A DNA stretch of 7,092 nucleotides from Pseudomonadota bacterium (GCA_023423695.1 JAFAFA010000102.1:1-7092); one strand, 5' to 3'. Positions 1 through 6,755 are shown, counted from the first letter of the stretch. The notes: generated by a model not told the origin, from the sequence alone. A program made the numbers and translations.

Positions 1-114
1 CTGCCGGCCAACAAACGCCTGGATCGACGACAAGATCGGTTGGGGCGCATCATCCTCGCGCTGCTCACAGCGGCCGCCATCTTCATCATCGCAAACCGAC
101 TCACGGCATTCTGA
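1..114 (+). CDS. IS5-family transposase, C-terminal end (cut by window edge)
   Basis: The reading frame is open from base 1 and ends at TGA 112-114, giving the last 37 residues of a DDE transposase that would move the insertion sequence by cut and paste. The tail contains ANKRLDRRQDRLGRI followed by a hydrophobic stretch ending in AF. It matches 32 of 37 residues of the tail encoded on the opposite strand at 6893-7092. That second copy also shows the upstream GSGLG and VVE motifs typical of the IS5 family, and the family call for this fragment rests on that match. The catalytic residues of this copy lie left of the window, so whether it is intact cannot be judged. The stop is followed directly by the element's terminal sequence. 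Confidence 0.8.
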   Translation: MPANKRLDRRQDRLGRIILALLTAAAIFIIANRLTAF

Positions 115-124
115 AAACCGCCCC
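1..124 (+). mobile_element. Right end of an IS5-like insertion sequence
   Basis: The sequence from the transposase stop to base 128 (TGAAAACCGCCCCTTAA) is repeated exactly, on the other strand, at the end of the second IS5-like copy at the right of the window. Beyond TTAA the two loci share nothing, so the element ends in CCGCCCC at about 124 and TTAA (125-128) is probably target sequence. IS5-family members often duplicate a short TA-rich target, but the left end is outside the window and the duplication cannot be verified. The element sits inside an IS6-family transposase gene. Confidence 0.7.
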
Positions 125-784
125 TTAATCGTACTGTGGCGGCTTCGGCTCAAGCTCAGCCTGCGCGCTCTCGCCGAGATCCTGCTCTTGCGCGGCTTGG
201 TCTTCTCCCATGAGGCGGTGCGCGACTGGGAAGCCAAGTTGGCGCCGCGGCTCGCCGAGACGCTGCGCCAACGCCGTTGGGGAAAGATTGGCCGGAGCTG
301 GTACGTGGACGAGACATACCTCAAGGTCGCCGGTCAGTGGCAGTACCTGTACCGTGCCATCGACAGCGACGGCAATCTGATCGACGTCTATCTCAGCGCC
401 ACCCGCAACCAAGCCGCCGCCGAGGCCTTCTTCCGCTCCGCCGTGGAGGTGACAGGCATCATCCCGGAGACCATCACGACGGACAAGCATGCCGGCTACC
501 CTCCGGCCCTGGAAGAGGTATTCGGAGACGACGTCGAACACCGCACGTCAAAGTTCAAGAATAATCATCTGGAACAGGACCATCGTGGGGTCAAAGGCCG
601 CATCCGACCGATGCGCGGCTTCAAGTCCCCGCTCGGTGCGGCCCGCTTCTGTCGGGCTCACGATGAGGTGCGCAACTTCTTGCGCCCAGCGACCCGGCGC
701 AACCAGCACATTCCAGCCGCCCGCCGACGGGCGATCCATGTCCAGAGAGTCGCTGCTCTGCGCGACATGCTCGCCGTCGCCTAA
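125..784 (+). pseudogene. IS6-family transposase, N-terminally truncated
   Basis: IS6-family transposases are DDE enzymes of about 230-240 residues that move their element by replicative transposition. Here about 219 codons remain, ending at TAA 782-784. The homologous frame begins at the IS5-like junction with a segment read as LIVLWRLRLKLSLRALAEIL, which is the usual helix-turn-helix region. No start codon or early N-terminal segment is left. The catalytic core is intact in outline: first Asp in WYVDETYLKV, second Asp in TTDKHAGY, and Glu in NNHLEQDHRGVKGRIRPMRG. The second Asp and the Glu are separated by 29 residues, fewer than the 34 in IS26-type enzymes but as I recall in other members of the LEQDHRG-type subgroup. 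A TTG at 188 could only give a 198-residue product without the N-terminal part. Very likely non-functional unless rejoined by excision of the IS5-like element. Confidence 0.85.
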
Positions 785-851
785 CCAATCGTGCCGGTAG
801 CCGGCTGCTCCGCGTCGAATCGCCAGTCTTGGCGCGAGAGCTGACAGAACC
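125..851 (+). mobile_element. IS6-family insertion sequence remnant
   Basis: The segment holds a 5'-truncated IS6-type transposase gene and 67 bases beyond its stop. The proposed right end is at 841-851: read on the minus strand it starts GGTTCTGTCAG, resembling the GGTTCTGT-type tips that I recall for several IS6-family members. The next base begins clear pirin-like coding sequence, which independently places the boundary there. The left end and the first ~25 codons are missing at the IS5-like junction (124/125); they may lie beyond the IS5-like element, outside the window. The family call is firm. The exact right boundary is inference. Confidence 0.6.
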
Positions 852-982
852 GTCGAAGGAGCGGATCGAGCAGGCCAAGGCCGACTGGCGCGTCGGCCGG
901 ATGAAACTGCCCGACCTGGACAGCGGCGAATTCATCCCCCCTGCCGGAAATGCCGAAGCCGCCCGCCAACCCCATGTCGTAG
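852..982 (+). pseudogene. Pirin-family protein, C-terminal remnant with a frameshift
   Basis: Pirins are bicupin metal-binding proteins, usually 230-300 residues. Only the last ~43 codons remain. The frame at 853-935 reads SKERIEQAKADW, then RVGRMKLPDLDSGEFI, which matches the C-terminal helix and tail of pirins (SSKERIEQAKADW...EFIPLPE). At 936-941 there is a run of six C's. With five, the frame continues as PLPEMPKPPANPMS and ends at TAG 980-982, a typical pirin ending. With six, translation departs into unrelated sequence. Upstream homology stops abruptly at about 852, where the IS6 right end is proposed, so the gene was broken by insertion and also carries the indel. It converges with the iron cluster, whose last gene ends 9 bases away. 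Identification is from remembered family sequence and is fairly firm. Confidence 0.72.
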
Positions 983-991
983 ATGGCCGCT

Positions 992-1177
992 TCAACGCTT
1001 GCGTCTCCGCCAGCACCAGGCAGCGGCCAGAACGGGGACGGACAGAGACGCCCAGGACACGGCGTCCACCAGCCTGTCGTCCAGCAAGGCCGTGACCAAA
1101 CCGACGGTGGTGACGAGCGCGATTGCTGTGGGAATAGCGAAGATCGCCATCAGGGGGAGGCGAGTGCGCGGCTTCAT
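992..1177 (-). CDS. Small two-helix inner-membrane protein (61 aa)
   Basis: This 61-residue protein begins at ATG 1177-1175, which overlaps the TGA of the upstream PepSY gene by four bases (ATGA), the arrangement expected for translational coupling. It ends at TGA 994-992. The sequence starts MKPRTRLPLM. It has two hydrophobic segments, roughly residues 7-31 and 36-56, joined by a short acidic-basic turn (LLDDRL), and it ends in WCWRRRKR. Positive charge at both ends predicts that both termini are cytoplasmic and the turn is periplasmic. I do not recognise a named family. Because it is the last gene of a siderophore receptor and reductase cluster, a role as an accessory subunit or stabiliser of the PepSY protein is possible, but this rests on position only. 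The neat overlap, start and membrane topology make it a real gene rather than a shadow. Confidence 0.78.
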   Translation of the reverse strand: MKPRTRLPLMAIFAIPTAIALVTTVGLVTALLDDRLVDAVSWASLSVPVLAAAWCWRRRKR

Positions 1178-2322
1178 TCCGCGGCCTCCCCGGCAACGGC
1201 GCGCAGGCTGTGGGCCGCGCCGGCCTGATCCTGGGTGCCGCGGCGGCGCGCGACCCACAGATACAGGCCACTGCCGAGGATGACGATGGTCAGCATGTCC
1301 AGCGTCGCCCACAAAATCTTCATCGGAAGCCCGCCGTAATCGCCGAAATGCAGCGGCTGCGACAGCCGTAGCGCCAACATGTACCAGGGCATTGAGCGCA
1401 TGTCTGTGAAGGCCCCGGTTTCCGCGTCGATCAAGGCGGGGGTCAGGATCCGGCTGGTGGCCGGCGTGGCTCCCTTCAGCCACACCGCGTAATGATGGTT
1501 GCTGGAGAAGCGAACGCCGGGGAAGGCAACGAACTGCGGGCGCATGCCGGGCGCGGCCTCCATGGCCGTGCGGACGGCCGCGTCGACGGAGGTGAAGCGT
1601 TCCGGCACCGGCTTGCCCTGATAAGGGGAGATCATCGCCGCCAGCTCGTTGGCGCGCCAATAGGCGACCAGCGGCACCGAAAGGGTGTTGATGACACCGG
1701 TCAGCCCGACCACCACTACCCACATCAGCGTGACGATGCCCAGCATGTTGTGCAGGTCGAGCCATTTCAGCCGCCTGCTGCGCCCGGCCCGCACCGTGCC
1801 GAAAGGCAGCTTGCGCATGAAGGGGGCATAGATCACCACGCCCGACAGGGTGGCGAGGAACAGCAGGAATCCCATGAAGCCGAGGAACAGCTCGCCGGGT
1901 AGGCCTGCGAACATGTCCACATGCAGGCGCAGCATCACATGCATGAAGCCTTGGTCGTCGTTCAGGTCGGCCAGAATCCGCGTGGTGCGCAGATCGATGG
2001 CGGAGATGTGCATCTGCGACACTGGCGGGCGGGCGCCGGGTCCGGTCGTGACGTTCACCACCGGCCGGTCAACATCGAAGCTGAGGAACAACGGGCGCTC
2101 GCCGGGATATGTGGCCAGCGCCGAGGCAACGGCGTCGTCCAAAGATTTCAAGGGCATATCGGCCGGCATGGGCGGAAGGTTGTCTTCCTCCGTCAGCGCC
2201 TCGATCTCGTCATGGAAGATCAGCGGCAGGCCGGTCAGGCACAGCAGCAGCATGAAGACCGAGCAGATCAGGCTGGTCCATTTGTGTATCAGCGTCCAGA
2301 TCCGGATGGTTTGGTTGGTCAT
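1174..2322 (-). CDS. PepSY-TM inner-membrane protein, probable ferric-siderophore reductase
   Basis: This 382-residue protein belongs to the PepSY-associated transmembrane family (iron-regulated membrane proteins). The characterised relative FoxB of Pseudomonas aeruginosa is an inner-membrane haem protein that reduces iron carried by siderophores in the periplasm. Membrane helices lie near residues 14-36, 144-167, 193-217 and 337-357, with two large periplasmic parts between them. Histidines in or beside helices that could bind haem are H13 (IHKW), H134 (RLHVDMFAG), H191 (DLHNMLG) and H325 (QPLHFGDYGG). These are the expected conserved positions, though assignment of each ligand is inference. 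The ATG at 2322 is preceded by AGGAG (2333-2329) at a 6-base spacing. It lies 64 bases downstream of the receptor gene on the same strand and overlaps the next small gene by ATGA. The likely job is release of iron from the siderophore imported by the receptor. Confidence 0.9.
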   Translation of the reverse strand: MTNQTIRIWTLIHKWTSLICSVFMLLLCLTGLPLIFHDEIEALTEEDNLPPMPADMPLKSLDDAVASALATYPGERPLFLSFDVDRPVVNVTTGPGARPPVSQMHISAIDLRTTRILADLNDDQGFMHVMLRLHVDMFAGLPGELFLGFMGFLLFLATLSGVVIYAPFMRKLPFGTVRAGRSRRLKWLDLHNMLGIVTLMWVVVVGLTGVINTLSVPLVAYWRANELAAMISPYQGKPVPERFTSVDAAVRTAMEAAPGMRPQFVAFPGVRFSSNHHYAVWLKGATPATSRILTPALIDAETGAFTDMRSMPWYMLALRLSQPLHFGDYGGLPMKILWATLDMLTIVILGSGLYLWVARRRGTQDQAGAAHSLRAVAGEAAE

Positions 2323-2364
2323 CGGGCTCTCCTCATGCCGCCGTCATGCCTTGGCAGATCAGCC

Positions 2365-2392
2365 ATCCGCCTTCAGAAATCCGCCTTCAGAA
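2365..2392. repeat. 14-bp tandem duplication over the receptor stop codon
   Basis: ATCCGCCTTCAGAA occurs twice head to tail (2365-2378 and 2379-2392), followed by ATC. On the coding (minus) strand the unit is TTCTGAAGGCGGAT, so each copy carries the Phe codon and TGA stop of the receptor gene. The first copy read by the ribosome supplies the real C-terminal Phe and stop. The second is untranslated. This looks like replication slippage that left the outer-membrane-targeting C-terminal Phe unchanged. Confidence 0.85.
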
Positions 2393-4888
2393 ATCGACCG
2401 ACAACGACAGCTTGGCCGTCAGCGGAGCGCCCTGGCTCAGGTAGCCGCCATAGGCCGACGCCCAGTAGGCCTTGTCGGTCACGTTTTCCACCGCCGCCCG
2501 GATGGTGACCGGACGGTTCTGGATGTCGGTGATCATCCGCGCGCCGATGTCGAAGCGGGTCCAGCTGGGGATCTTCAGCGTGTTGGCGGTATTGAGATAT
2601 TGAGACCCGGTGTGGATCACGCGCCCGGTCAGCGTCACGGTGGGGAATGACGTTGGGAGGAAGGGCAGGTCCCATTCGACGTTGGCGTTGAACTGGTGGC
2701 GCGGCACGCCGACGGCATCCTTGCCCTCGGTCGCAGCGCTGCCGGTGTCGCTCAGTTCCGGATCGATGAAGGTGGCGCCGCCCAGCAACCGGACGCCCTG
2801 CACCGGTTCGCCGTACAGCATCAGCTCGATGCCGCGGTTGCGCTGTTCGCCGGACACGCTGTAGATGCGGGTGAACGCATCGGTCACGCCGCTGGGCTGG
2901 GTGGTCTGGAACAGCGACAGCGAACCGCCGAAGCTGCCGAAGTCCAACTTGCCGCCGACCTCGTACTGGACCGAACGGTAGGGCTCGAAGATTTTTCCGG
3001 CATTGGCCGCCGTGGAGGGGGCGGTCGGCCCCTGCGCCAGCCCCTCGATTCGGTTGGCGTAGAGCGACAGTTCCTTGATCGGCTTCACCACCAGCCCGAC
3101 CACCGGCGTCAGCGCCGACTGGTCGTAATCGGAGGTGCGGGCGCCGTTGGCCCGGTTGTAGGCGTGGACCTGGATGTTCTGCTGGCGCAGCCCGGCGGTC
3201 ACCATCACCCGGTCGTCCAGGATCGACAGCGTGTCCGACGCATAGACGCTGCGCAGCACGGATTCGCTGACCTTCGGCGGATCGCCGACCATGCCGCTGG
3301 CCGATGTGGTCGCCGGGCGCGGGAAGCCGACCATGTTGTAGAGGTTGACGGCGGTGATCGTGCCGAATTCGAAGCCGTTGTTGTTGGCCGTCCGCAGCGC
3401 GGAGGCGCCCGCATTCAACTGGTGCCTGACCGGACCGGTGTGCAGGTCGGCCCGAATGCCGGCCTGACCGGTGCTGGTGAAATCCTCGCGCGGGACGGTC
3501 AGGCGCCTGACGGTGCCGGTGCCGTCGACCCGCGTGATGGTGGGGGACGCATAGTCGCCGTCCTCGCGCATGCTGCGCATGCCGAAGGCGCCATAGACGG
3601 TCAGGTTGGGCAGGATGTCGTATTCGGCGCGCACTTGGCCGAAGGTGTCGCGCATCTGCGAATAGCTCCAGGGCTGCGCGTAATTCTGCGAAGCCGACGG
3701 AACCGCCGGGACGAAGTTGCCGAAATAGACCACGGGGCGGCCCTGCTCCACCCGCTGGGTCTGGGTGCCGACGTCGAGCGTCACGCGGGCGCGCTCTCCG
3801 CGATAGTCCAGCGCCAGGGAGCCGAGCTTCAGCGTCCGCTCCTCGTCGTCGATGGCGGTGTCGCCGCCGCGGACCGCGGCGTTCACGCGCACGCCGAACT
3901 GGTTGGCATCGCCGAACCGGCGGCCGACATCGACGGACAGGCCGAACCGGCTGTCCATGGCATAGCTGGCGGTCAGGCGGGTCAGAGGTTCATCCTCCGC
4001 CCGCTTGGGCACCAGATTCACGCCGCCGCCGATGCCGGACCCGCTGGGGGCCGCACCGTTCAGAAAGGCGTTGGCACCCTTCAGCACCTCCACCCGTTCG
4101 AACATGTTGGTGGCGACGATCTGGCGCGGTGCGGTGCCGTAGAGTCCGTCGATCGACAGATCTTCGCCCGCCAGCTGGAAGCCGCGGATGACGAAGCTCT
4201 CCGCGAAGTTGCCGTAGCCGAGGCTGCTGCGCACCGCCGGGTCGTTGGCCAGCACGTCGGCGATGGTATCCGCCTGCTGGTTGCGGATCGTCTCGGCGGT
4301 GTAGCCGGTGACGGAGAACGGAACATCCATCGCGTCCTGGTTGCCCAGCGCGCCGATGCGCCCGCCGCGCGCCACCTGGCCGCCGGCATAGGCCGGGGGC
4401 AGGGCGCCGGGACCGGTTGCGGCCTGGTTGCCTTCAATCTGCACCGGATCGAGCTGGACGGCGCCGCCGGCGGCCACACGCTCGACCGTCACGGTTTCGT
4501 TGTTGAGGAAGCGGGCTGCCAGCCCGGTGCCGGACAGCAGGCGGTTCAGCCCCTCGCGCGCGGACATCGAGCCGCTGACGCCCGGGGAGTTGACGCCCTG
4601 CGTCACCGCGCCGGGGCTCAGCACCTGGATGCGCGTGGCGGCGGAGAAGGCGGCGAGCGCCCCGTCCACCGATTGCGGCGCGATGGCGAAGGTCACCGCG
4701 CCGGCCTGCGTCGTTTGCGCCATCGCCGCCGGGACGGTGGACAGCAGCAGCCCCGGCGCGATCAGCACCGTCGTCGCCAGAAGCCGCCCTAGGAACACGC
4801 GGCTGAACCGACCACCATGGACACTGCCCCGGCGCCCGATCGCCACCCCGGTCATTCCGGCCTTCGCCCCAAACTTCGCCAATGCCAT
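2387..4888 (-). CDS. TonB-dependent siderophore receptor with signalling (STN) domain
   Basis: This 833-residue outer-membrane protein should bind a ferric siderophore, import it using TonB energy, and signal its presence. A long signal peptide ends at AMA-Q (cleavage after residue 57). Residues ~65-137 form an STN domain (VTFAIAPQSVDGALAAFSA...), the part that talks to FecR-type regulators. A TonB-box-like stretch LDPVQI lies at 146-151. The plug spans ~187-297 and includes FERVEVLKGANAFLNG and GSGIGGGVNLVPKRA. The rest is the 22-strand barrel, ending in Phe as expected for barrel assembly. Length is normal for signalling receptors. The ATG at 4888 has AGAGG (4899-4895) at a 6-base spacing. 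The order sigma, anti-sigma, receptor, reductase fits autoregulated iron uptake. The siderophore cannot be read from sequence; the plug style recalls hydroxamate-type receptors, which is a weak guess. Confidence 0.95.
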   Translation of the reverse strand: MALAKFGAKAGMTGVAIGRRGSVHGGRFSRVFLGRLLATTVLIAPGLLLSTVPAAMAQTTQAGAVTFAIAPQSVDGALAAFSAATRIQVLSPGAVTQGVNSPGVSGSMSAREGLNRLLSGTGLAARFLNNETVTVERVAAGGAVQLDPVQIEGNQAATGPGALPPAYAGGQVARGGRIGALGNQDAMDVPFSVTGYTAETIRNQQADTIADVLANDPAVRSSLGYGNFAESFVIRGFQLAGEDLSIDGLYGTAPRQIVATNMFERVEVLKGANAFLNGAAPSGSGIGGGVNLVPKRAEDEPLTRLTASYAMDSRFGLSVDVGRRFGDANQFGVRVNAAVRGGDTAIDDEERTLKLGSLALDYRGERARVTLDVGTQTQRVEQGRPVVYFGNFVPAVPSASQNYAQPWSYSQMRDTFGQVRAEYDILPNLTVYGAFGMRSMREDGDYASPTITRVDGTGTVRRLTVPREDFTSTGQAGIRADLHTGPVRHQLNAGASALRTANNNGFEFGTITAVNLYNMVGFPRPATTSASGMVGDPPKVSESVLRSVYASDTLSILDDRVMVTAGLRQQNIQVHAYNRANGARTSDYDQSALTPVVGLVVKPIKELSLYANRIEGLAQGPTAPSTAANAGKIFEPYRSVQYEVGGKLDFGSFGGSLSLFQTTQPSGVTDAFTRIYSVSGEQRNRGIELMLYGEPVQGVRLLGGATFIDPELSDTGSAATEGKDAVGVPRHQFNANVEWDLPFLPTSFPTVTLTGRVIHTGSQYLNTANTLKIPSWTRFDIGARMITDIQNRPVTIRAAVENVTDKAYWASAYGGYLSQGAPLTAKLSLSVDF

Positions 4889-4927
4889 CGCTTGCCTCTG
4901 TCATCCGGTGAGAGACCGCGCCGCTTA

Positions 4928-4956
4928 CTGCGACTGCGTCTCATTCTCCTCTTTCC
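4928..4956 (-). promoter_or_regulatory. Candidate FecI-type promoter of the receptor gene
   Basis: On the minus strand GGAAAG (4956-4951) is followed after 17 bases by TCGCAG (4933-4928). The E. coli fecA promoter read by FecI has GGAAAT, 17 bases, TCCTTT, so the upstream element and spacing agree well and the downstream element only in its first two bases. It would give a leader of roughly 30 bases before the receptor Shine-Dalgarno sequence. The position, in a 147-base gap between fecR and receptor, is where such a promoter is expected. This is pattern matching only. Confidence 0.33.
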
Positions 4957-4992
4957 CGGACATGACGATGGACGGACGGAGATCCCTGGGAG

Positions 4993-5036
4993 TTTTTTTC
5001 AGGTCACTAGGTTTTTTTGGATCTTGGGCATTTTTT
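4993..5036. repeat. Three A/T-tracts spaced 19 bp apart upstream of the receptor gene
   Basis: Runs of T on the plus strand lie at 4993-4999 (7), 5012-5018 (7) and 5031-5036 (6), with starts exactly 19 bases apart, in an otherwise GC-rich window. The outer tracts are preceded by similar words (GATCCCTGGGAG and GATCTTGGGCA), suggesting a decayed direct repeat. The last tract includes the first base of the fecR stop codon (5038-5036). The tracts lie about 35-85 bases upstream of the candidate receptor promoter and would bend the DNA or act as an UP-like or protein-binding element. None is preceded by a good GC hairpin, so I do not call terminators. Confidence 0.6.
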
Positions 5037-6046
5037 CAGTAGAGCAGGGTCAGGTAGGGAGTGATGCGGGTGGCACGCACGCCGAGCCCGCGCTCCAGCG
5101 CATCGAAAACGGCATCCGGTCGGTCGAGCGCGAAGACGCCGGAGACCACGCGCTCCGCCGCTTCGTCGTTCAGCAGGACCACACGGCCCGGCCATTGCCG
5201 GTTCAGCGCGGTGATGATCGAGGCGAGCGACTGCTGGCGGAAGACGATCTGGCCCTGGCGCCATGCGAAGGCGACGGCGGGATCCGCCGCCCGTGGGCCG
5301 GTCAGGCCGTTGGGTCCGGCCTCCGCACTCTCGCCGGGGCGCAGGCGGACGCTGTCGGGCCAGGGAGCATGGCTGTCGGCGTTCGGATGGGCGGCGACCT
5401 CCACCAGCCCTTCGCCGACCGTGACCGTCGTTCGATTGTCCTCGCGCCGGACGCTGAATTGGGTGCCCAGCACACGGGCGGTACTCGCCCCGCCTTCGAC
5501 GACGAAAGGATGGTCGGGGTCGCGGGTGACGCGGAACCATGCCTCTCCGCGCAGGACCCGGACCCACCTTGCCCCATTCTGAAAGTCGAGTGCCAGAGCG
5601 GTGTCGCCGTTCATCTCGGCGGTGGAGCCGTCGGGCAGGGGCAATGTCCGCCGCTGTCCGGCCGAGGTCACCTGATCCGCAACGGCGTTCTGGTAGAGCG
5701 CCGGTCCGCGCCAGACGCCGAACCCGCCGACCACCAGCAGGACCGCCATCGCCGCCGCGAAGCGCCGCAGGCCGGCCGCCGCCGGGCGTCGGGGTGCCGG
5801 GATGCGGGTTTCGGCATAGGAGGCGCGGGCGGGTTCCTTCAGGTCGTGCAGGAGGGTTCGTAGTTCGCTCCAGGCGCGGGCATGAGCCGGGCTGCGGGCC
5901 AGCCACTCGGCGAAGGAGACGCGCTCCGCCGGGCTGAGGTCGTCCGACTGCAGACGGAAGAACCACGCGTTGGCTTCCGAGAACAGCCGGTCCTCATCCG
6001 GTCCGCCGTCTGCGGGATTCCTGTGCTGTTCATCCCGGTGATCCAT
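5036..6046 (-). CDS. fecR: FecR-family anti-sigma regulator
   Basis: FecR-type proteins sit in the inner membrane, hold a FecI-type sigma factor in the cytoplasm, and receive the receptor's STN signal in the periplasm. From ATG 6046 the product has 336 residues. The N-terminal sigma-binding domain (DUF4880 type) is at ~22-65 (AWFFRLQSDDLSPAERVSF, AEWLARSPAHARAW). One membrane helix is at ~95-113 (FAAAMAVLLVVGGFGVW). The periplasmic FecR domain is at ~124-222 (RGEAWFRVTRDPDHPF, VLGTQFSVR), and a C-terminal STN-like DUF4974 domain at ~265-333 (GQIVFRQQSLASIITALNR). The start is uncertain: neither ATG 6046 nor in-frame TTG 6061 has a well-placed Shine-Dalgarno sequence, because AGGAG (6067-6063) is 1 base from TTG and 16 from ATG. 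I prefer ATG, which leaves a normal N-terminus. The gene follows the sigma gene after ~100 bases and precedes the receptor. Confidence 0.92.
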   Translation of the reverse strand: MDHRDEQHRNPADGGPDEDRLFSEANAWFFRLQSDDLSPAERVSFAEWLARSPAHARAWSELRTLLHDLKEPARASYAETRIPAPRRPAAAGLRRFAAAMAVLLVVGGFGVWRGPALYQNAVADQVTSAGQRRTLPLPDGSTAEMNGDTALALDFQNGARWVRVLRGEAWFRVTRDPDHPFVVEGGASTARVLGTQFSVRREDNRTTVTVGEGLVEVAAHPNADSHAPWPDSVRLRPGESAEAGPNGLTGPRAADPAVAFAWRQGQIVFRQQSLASIITALNRQWPGRVVLLNDEAAERVVSGVFALDRPDAVFDALERGLGVRATRITPYLTLLY

Positions 6047-6147
6047 CGCGTCTTGCCGCAAGCTCCTGTTGCCTCGTGTTTGGTAAGACGACCAGCGGAG
6101 GCCGATCCCTCAAAGAAACTTGCCTACAGGGGAAAGCGAATTGCCGA

Positions 6148-6672
6148 TCATCGTGGCGGGCGCCGCTTCATATAGGCGCGGCACTGTTCCAGCGCCGTGC
6201 GCAGATGGTACTCCACGGTGCGCGGGGAAATGCCGAGCCGCTCGCTGATGGCGCGGTAGGGCAGGCCTTCCACATGATAGAGCAGGAAGACCTCGCGGGT
6301 TTTGGGCGGCAGGGCATCGATGGCGCCGCGCAGCCGGGCCATGGTCTGGCTCCGCTCCACCACCGCATCGGCGCCGGGGCCAGCGGCGGGCAGATCGTCG
6401 TCCGGCGGTCCGGCTTCGCGCAGGCGCTGGCGCTTGGCGGCGCGGCAATGGTCGAGTGCAATGCGGTCGGCCACCACATAGAGCAGACCGGCCGGGTTCT
6501 GCACCGCCTCGCCATCGGGCAGACGCGCCAGCCGCAGGAAGGCATCCTGCGCCAGATCGCCCGCCGTCTGCGGATCGCCGGTCCGCCTTGCGATGGCACG
6601 CTCCACCCGCAGCCGATGCGCATCGAACAGATCCGCGATCCTGCGCGCCCAGGTTCCGACAGCACCGGTCAT
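6148..6672 (-). CDS. fecI: ECF sigma factor, FecI type (iron-uptake signalling)
   Basis: This 174-residue RNA polymerase sigma subunit has only regions 2 and 4, as in extracytoplasmic-function sigmas. Region 2 spans ~13-85 and includes DLAQDAFLRLARL (39-51), which contacts core polymerase and the -10 element. A short Pro/Asp-rich linker follows at 88-105. Region 4 spans ~113-165, with LPPKTREVFLLYHVEGLPYR and the helix-turn-helix AISERLGISPRTVEYHLRTAL that reads the -35 element. The start at ATG 6672 is forced: an in-frame TGA lies at 6696-6694 and no other usual start codon comes between. No Shine-Dalgarno sequence is visible, so translation may be weak or dependent on leader structure. It is the first gene of the cluster, behind a Fur-like promoter, and is followed by its cognate fecR. 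Its likely target is the receptor promoter downstream. Confidence 0.93.
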   Translation of the reverse strand: MTGAVGTWARRIADLFDAHRLRVERAIARRTGDPQTAGDLAQDAFLRLARLPDGEAVQNPAGLLYVVADRIALDHCRAAKRQRLREAGPPDDDLPAAGPGADAVVERSQTMARLRGAIDALPPKTREVFLLYHVEGLPYRAISERLGISPRTVEYHLRTALEQCRAYMKRRPPR

Positions 6673-6755
6673 CGGGCGCGCCAGGAACGGAGGTCATTGG
6701 CTAGGGCAGGGCGGAGGGGATCGGTCACGGATGCGCGGAATGGTGGATGCGAAGG

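Noticed and set aside
829..1095. 88-codon plus-strand ORF as an intact small gene
   Set aside because: Its first codons fall in the IS6 end, the middle is the pirin tail, and after the C run it reads antisense to the small membrane protein gene.
621..1271. Minus-strand 216-codon frame across the IS6, pirin and PepSY ends
   Set aside because: It crosses three unrelated gene boundaries and has shadow-like composition. The real minus-strand gene here is the 61-residue one in another frame.
992..1765. 257-codon version of the small membrane protein
   Set aside because: The upstream 196 codons are an out-of-frame reading of the PepSY gene. The ATGA overlap at 1177-1174 and the hydrophobic pattern support the 61-residue start.
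2696..4792. 698-codon open frame antisense to the receptor gene
   Set aside because: It is low-complexity, rich in Arg, Gly, Ala and His, has no recognisable domain, and lies wholly opposite a clear TonB-dependent receptor. This is a typical GC-rich shadow frame.
4993..5036. T-tracts as intrinsic terminators of fecR or of plus-strand transcripts
   Set aside because: No stable GC-rich hairpin directly precedes any of the tracts. On the fecR strand they are A-runs, not U-runs.
4817..5863. 348-codon plus-strand open frame across the fecR region
   Set aside because: It is antisense to fecR, crosses the AT-rich intergenic gap without its own start signals, and has no domain.
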